In this document: one piece after another, positions 61,281 through 64,000 of the stretch
Position numbering within the stretch: position 1 is the first letter of the stretch
How the letters are laid out: every line of letters starts with the position of its first letter
Source of the DNA: Elusimicrobia bacterium GWA2_61_42
GTDB lineage: Bacteria > Elusimicrobiota > Elusimicrobia > Elusimicrobiales > UBA9959
Assembly: GCA_001799615.1 (NCBI GenBank)
Contig: MGTU01000008.1
Coordinates: 124,001 to 188,000, forward strand
Length of the DNA: 64,000 bases
Direction: 5' to 3'
Notes under the pieces: model-generated
What the model saw: only the letters and a program-made list of their open reading frames with translations
Databases searched by the model: none
What the model was told of the DNA's origin: nothing
Translations under genes and position numbers: made by a program

Positions 61281-61865
61281 TTAGTCGGAGTGGCCGGGGT
61301 AAAGTTTTTTGGCGCAGGCGGGGCAGAGCCCGTGGCTGAGGTTGACCTGGGGGACGTTGCGCTCTATATAGGTCTCCACTTTTTCCCACTGGCCTTCGCT
61401 GGTGCGTATCTTCTTGCAGCCCGAGCAGATGGGGAGCAGGGCGCGAAGCTCCGCCAGTTCGGAAATATCCTCTATGACCATAAGAGAATAGAGCTTGTCT
61501 TCGAAAGTGAAGGGAGAAACGGAGATCAGGGCCGGGATGTCGAGGGTTTTCTGCTCCGCCCGGATAGTAATGTCGGTTCGCTGGCGATAGACGTTCCTGC
61601 CGGAGAAAGCGGAGGCCACCGAGTTGCGCACGACGCAGCCGGCGCAATGCGGGCCGGAGCCGCAGCCGCCCGCCGCGTCCGCGGCATGGATGCAGTGCAT
61701 GACGTCGCCGGCCTTGCCGCCGTAGATCTTCTCTCCGGAGAGCAGCCCCCGGGCGGCCTTGTTCCTGTAAAGGATGCGCACGTCCTCGTCGGTCACCAGC
61801 ACCAGCGAAGGGATAGCGTCCAGGGCGTGCCGCATAAAGACCGCGCTGTCAAAAAGGCTGTCCAT
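61281..61865 (-). CDS. PAS-domain protein with two cysteine clusters
   Basis: The 194-aa protein has a PAS domain (about 5-140) carrying an inserted cysteine group, MHCIHAADAAGGCGSGPHCA followed by GCVVR, and a C-terminal segment with CSGCKKIR and HGLCPACAKKLYP. The latter motif occurs at the end of many PAS sensor proteins and looks like a zinc ribbon. No kinase, cyclase or DNA-binding output domain follows. A redox- or metal-sensing role is inference. It starts five bases after proS. Confidence 0.82.
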   Translation of the reverse strand: MDSLFDSAVFMRHALDAIPSLVLVTDEDVRILYRNKAARGLLSGEKIYGGKAGDVMHCIHAADAAGGCGSGPHCAGCVVRNSVASAFSGRNVYRQRTDITIRAEQKTLDIPALISVSPFTFEDKLYSLMVIEDISELAELRALLPICSGCKKIRTSEGQWEKVETYIERNVPQVNLSHGLCPACAKKLYPGHSD

Positions 61866-61870
61866 GGCTT

Positions 61871-63619
61871 TTACTTTATTTCGGCCTTAAGCTCCGCGAG
61901 CTTCGCGGGCAATTCCGCCAGCTTCCAGCGGGCGGCGCTCTTTTCCGCGCGCCGCTTGAACTCGCATTCGCCGTCGGCCAGCGTCTTGGTGCTGACCACG
62001 ATGCGCCAGGGGAGGCCTATCAGGTCCGCGTCCTTGAACTTTACGCCGGGGCGTTCGTCGCGCTCGTCCCAGAGCGCGTCCATGCCCGCGGCCTTTATGG
62101 CCGCGTAAACCGAGGCCGAAGCGTCCGCCACCGCCTTATCCTCGCTCTCTATGCTGACCAGGGAGAATTCGAAAGGGGCTATGGCGGGAGGCCAGATTAT
62201 GCCCCAGTCGTCGTGGCTGGCTTCTATGGCGGCGGCCACCGTGCGCGTGACGCCAATGCCGTAGCAGCCCATCACCATCGGCACCTCCTTCTGGTGCTCG
62301 TCGAGGAAGTTGCAGTTGAGGGATTTGGAATACTTGGTGCCCAGCTTGAAGGTCTGGCCGACTTCGATGCCGCGCTTGAAGCCCAGGGGTTTGGAGCATT
62401 TCGGGCAGAGGTCGCCGGCCGCCGCCACGTGGATATCGGCGAAAGCGTCCGGGGTATAGTCGCGGCCGACGTTGATGCCGGTGGAGTGGGTGTCGTTCTT
62501 GTTGGCTCCCGAGACGCCGTTGAAAACGTTCTTCAGCGCGTTGTCCGCTATCACCCTGGACAGCGGCTTGGTATCCTTGCCGGGCACGTATTTGTTCTTG
62601 ATATCCACCGGGCCGGCGAAACCCGCGGGACAGCCGGCGATGGCCTCGTAAATATGCTCGGGAGCCTTCTCCAGTTCGGCCGCGCCCAGGAAGCGGCGCA
62701 GCTTGTTCTCGTTCAGCTCGTGGTCGCCGCGCACCAGCGCCATCACCGGCTGGCCGTCGGCCACGAAGAACAGGGTCTTGATGAACTGTTTAGGGTTCTT
62801 CTTGAGGAACCTGGCCACGTCCTCCACGGTATAGAGGCCGGGGGTGGGAACGTCCTTGGCCGCCTCCAGCTTGGACGGATCCGCCTGCCGGGCCGGGGCC
62901 TCCGCCACGTCGGCCTTCTCGGTATTGGCGGCGTAGCCGCAATCCGGGCAGAGGGCGATCTCGGCTTCGCCGGTGTCGGCTATGACCATGAATTCATGGG
63001 ACTGGTTGCCGCCGATGGGGCCGCTGTCGGCCTCTACCGGCTTAAAGGAAAGGCCGCAGCGGGTGAAGATCCTCTCGTACGCGCTATAAAGGATGCCGTA
63101 CCATTTCTGCGCGTCCTCGTCGGAGGCGTGGAAGGAGTAAGCGTCCTTCATCATGAACTCGCGCGACCGCATCACGCCGAAGCGGGGGCGGATCTCGTCG
63201 CGGAACTTCAGGCCGAACTGGTAGAGCATTATGGGCAGCTGCCGGTAGGAGCTGACGTCGCGGCGCACCATGTTGGTTATCACTTCTTCGGCCGTCGGCG
63301 CGAAACAGAACTCGGAATCCTTGCGGTCCGTGATGCGCAGCAGTTCCTTGCCGTAAACCTGCCAGCGGCCGGTCTCCATCCACAACTCCTTGGGCTGGAT
63401 GACGGGCAGCCGCACTTCCAGGCCGTCCACGCGGTTCAGCTCGTCGCGCACGATCCCTTCCACTTTCTGCAGCACGCGCAGGCCCAGCGGCAGCCATTCG
63501 TAGATGCCGCTGGCCAGCTTGCGGATCATGCCGGCGCGGAACATCAGCTTTACCGACACGTTGTCGGCGTCCTGCGGGGCCTCGCGCAGCGTGGGGAGAA
63601 AATAATTGGAGAGTTTCAT
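61871..63619 (-). CDS. proS: prolyl-tRNA synthetase
   Basis: Charges tRNA-Pro. The 582-aa protein is the bacterial long type. Motif 2 is found around FRDEIRPRFGVMRSREFMMK near residue 135. An editing (INS) domain lies between about 225 and 395, and motif 3 lies around MGCYGIGVTRTVAAAIE near residue 440, with an anticodon-binding domain at the end. It starts 18 bases after ispG and precedes the PAS gene. Confidence 0.96.
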   Translation of the reverse strand: MKLSNYFLPTLREAPQDADNVSVKLMFRAGMIRKLASGIYEWLPLGLRVLQKVEGIVRDELNRVDGLEVRLPVIQPKELWMETGRWQVYGKELLRITDRKDSEFCFAPTAEEVITNMVRRDVSSYRQLPIMLYQFGLKFRDEIRPRFGVMRSREFMMKDAYSFHASDEDAQKWYGILYSAYERIFTRCGLSFKPVEADSGPIGGNQSHEFMVIADTGEAEIALCPDCGYAANTEKADVAEAPARQADPSKLEAAKDVPTPGLYTVEDVARFLKKNPKQFIKTLFFVADGQPVMALVRGDHELNENKLRRFLGAAELEKAPEHIYEAIAGCPAGFAGPVDIKNKYVPGKDTKPLSRVIADNALKNVFNGVSGANKNDTHSTGINVGRDYTPDAFADIHVAAAGDLCPKCSKPLGFKRGIEVGQTFKLGTKYSKSLNCNFLDEHQKEVPMVMGCYGIGVTRTVAAAIEASHDDWGIIWPPAIAPFEFSLVSIESEDKAVADASASVYAAIKAAGMDALWDERDERPGVKFKDADLIGLPWRIVVSTKTLADGECEFKRRAEKSAARWKLAELPAKLAELKAEIK

Positions 63620-63637
63620 CGGGGCGTCCTTTGTAAA

Positions 63638-64000
63638 TTATTTGGAATTTCTGATCTTGCGGATTACTTCGTTCACCCATTCCGATTCGTTGATAACTTT
63701 GATCTGTTTGCCTTTCTCTATCCAGACGCCGCGGCCTTTGCCGCCGGCCACGCCGAAATCGGCGGAGCGGGCCTCGCCCGGGCCGTTAACCACGCAGCCC
63801 ATCACGGCGATCTTCATGCCTTCGGATTTTTTCAGCAGTTCCCGGTCGGAATAGATCCTGTCTTCCAGTTCGTGGATCACCTTGCCCACGTTCACCTGGC
63901 AGCGCCCGCAGGTGGGGCAGGAGACGAGGTCCGGCCCGTAGCGGCGCAGGCCCAGACTTTTGAGGATCTCGTAGGCCGCGCGCACCTGCATGGCGGGGTC
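63638..64000 (-). CDS. ispG: 4-hydroxy-3-methylbut-2-enyl diphosphate synthase IspG (C-terminal part, cut by window edge)
   Basis: IspG carries out the sixth step of the MEP isoprenoid pathway with a [4Fe-4S] cluster. The visible C-terminal 120 residues have the cluster ligands in VSCPTCGRCQVN and in MGCVVNGPGEARSADFGVAG. The frame stays open to the right edge (the residues before the first Met are DPA), so this is a truncated view, not a short gene. Confidence 0.94.
   Translation of the reverse strand, partial: DPAMQVRAAYEILKSLGLRRYGPDLVSCPTCGRCQVNVGKVIHELEDRIYSDRELLKKSEGMKIAVMGCVVNGPGEARSADFGVAGGKGRGVWIEKGKQIKVINESEWVNEVIRKIRNSK

Overview
The window is high-GC (roughly 60-65 % by eye), tightly packed bacterial chromosome with many ATGA/TGATG stop-start overlaps. 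I see no phage, insertion sequence or CRISPR. The envelope is of the Gram-negative type: a PorV-like outer-membrane barrel, a MotB with an OmpA-like peptidoglycan domain, a lipoprotein and several Sec-exported proteins. Complex I, an electron-bifurcating-type Etf, malic enzyme, riboflavin synthesis, stand-alone gliding-type C-terminal domains and a clostripain-like peptidase would fit an uncultured lineage such as Elusimicrobiota. That placement is a guess; a ProS, InfB or NusA tree would decide it.

Layout. 1-8306 (+) holds the second half of a complex I operon (end of a probable nuoG, then nuoH-I-J-K-L-M-N) with a methyltransferase gene between nuoH and nuoI. 8338-8716 is a large composite inverted-repeat element. 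8731-12353 (-) is a riboflavin operon (ribBA-ribH-ribD-ribE) behind an FMN riboswitch with a readable terminator/antiterminator switch. 12372-30061 is a cell-surface and motor island. It contains a 1249-aa fibre-like protein, a two-domain Fn3 protein, a stand-alone gliding-type C-terminal domain, a PorV-like barrel fused to TPRs, a histidine kinase, a FliF-FliG fusion protein, and a coiled-coil protein with a kinase ATPase domain. Facing these is a motA-motB-kinase-receiver-receiver-regulator operon. 30277-33620 holds an acyl-CoA dehydrogenase and EtfB/EtfA with an extra ferredoxin domain. 33639-43048 is mixed housekeeping: pgi, C11 peptidase, malic enzyme, tRNA-Met, greA, a PilB/GspE-type ATPase, a short aspartokinase, a small membrane protein and a dihydropyrimidinase-like hydrolase. 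A second composite element lies at 43077-43475. 43497-50808 (-) is the rimP-nusA-infB-rbfA-nrnA-truB-ribF operon. 50919-61108 (-) is a catabolic cluster: a cyclase-family hydrolase, three xanthine dehydrogenase-family subunits, an omega-amidase-like enzyme and homologues of FdrA/YlbE/YlbF (AllF, AllG, AllH). 61281-64000 (-) holds ispG (partial), proS and a PAS-domain protein.

Three things stand out. First, a membrane protein joins the last periplasmic domain and second transmembrane helix of FliF to a complete-looking FliG, and lies in an island with MotA/MotB and outer-membrane proteins but no flagellar genes. It may be a non-flagellar rotary machine. Second, a family of intergenic elements is built from interchangeable structured modules of about 110-120 bp. 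Two are composites of about 380-400 bp whose outer stems share nearly the same sequence; some module stems differ in sequence but keep their pairing. Third, the molybdenum hydroxylase / hydrolase / amidase / AllFGH cluster looks like a nitrogen-compound degradation route ending in carbamoyl phosphate.
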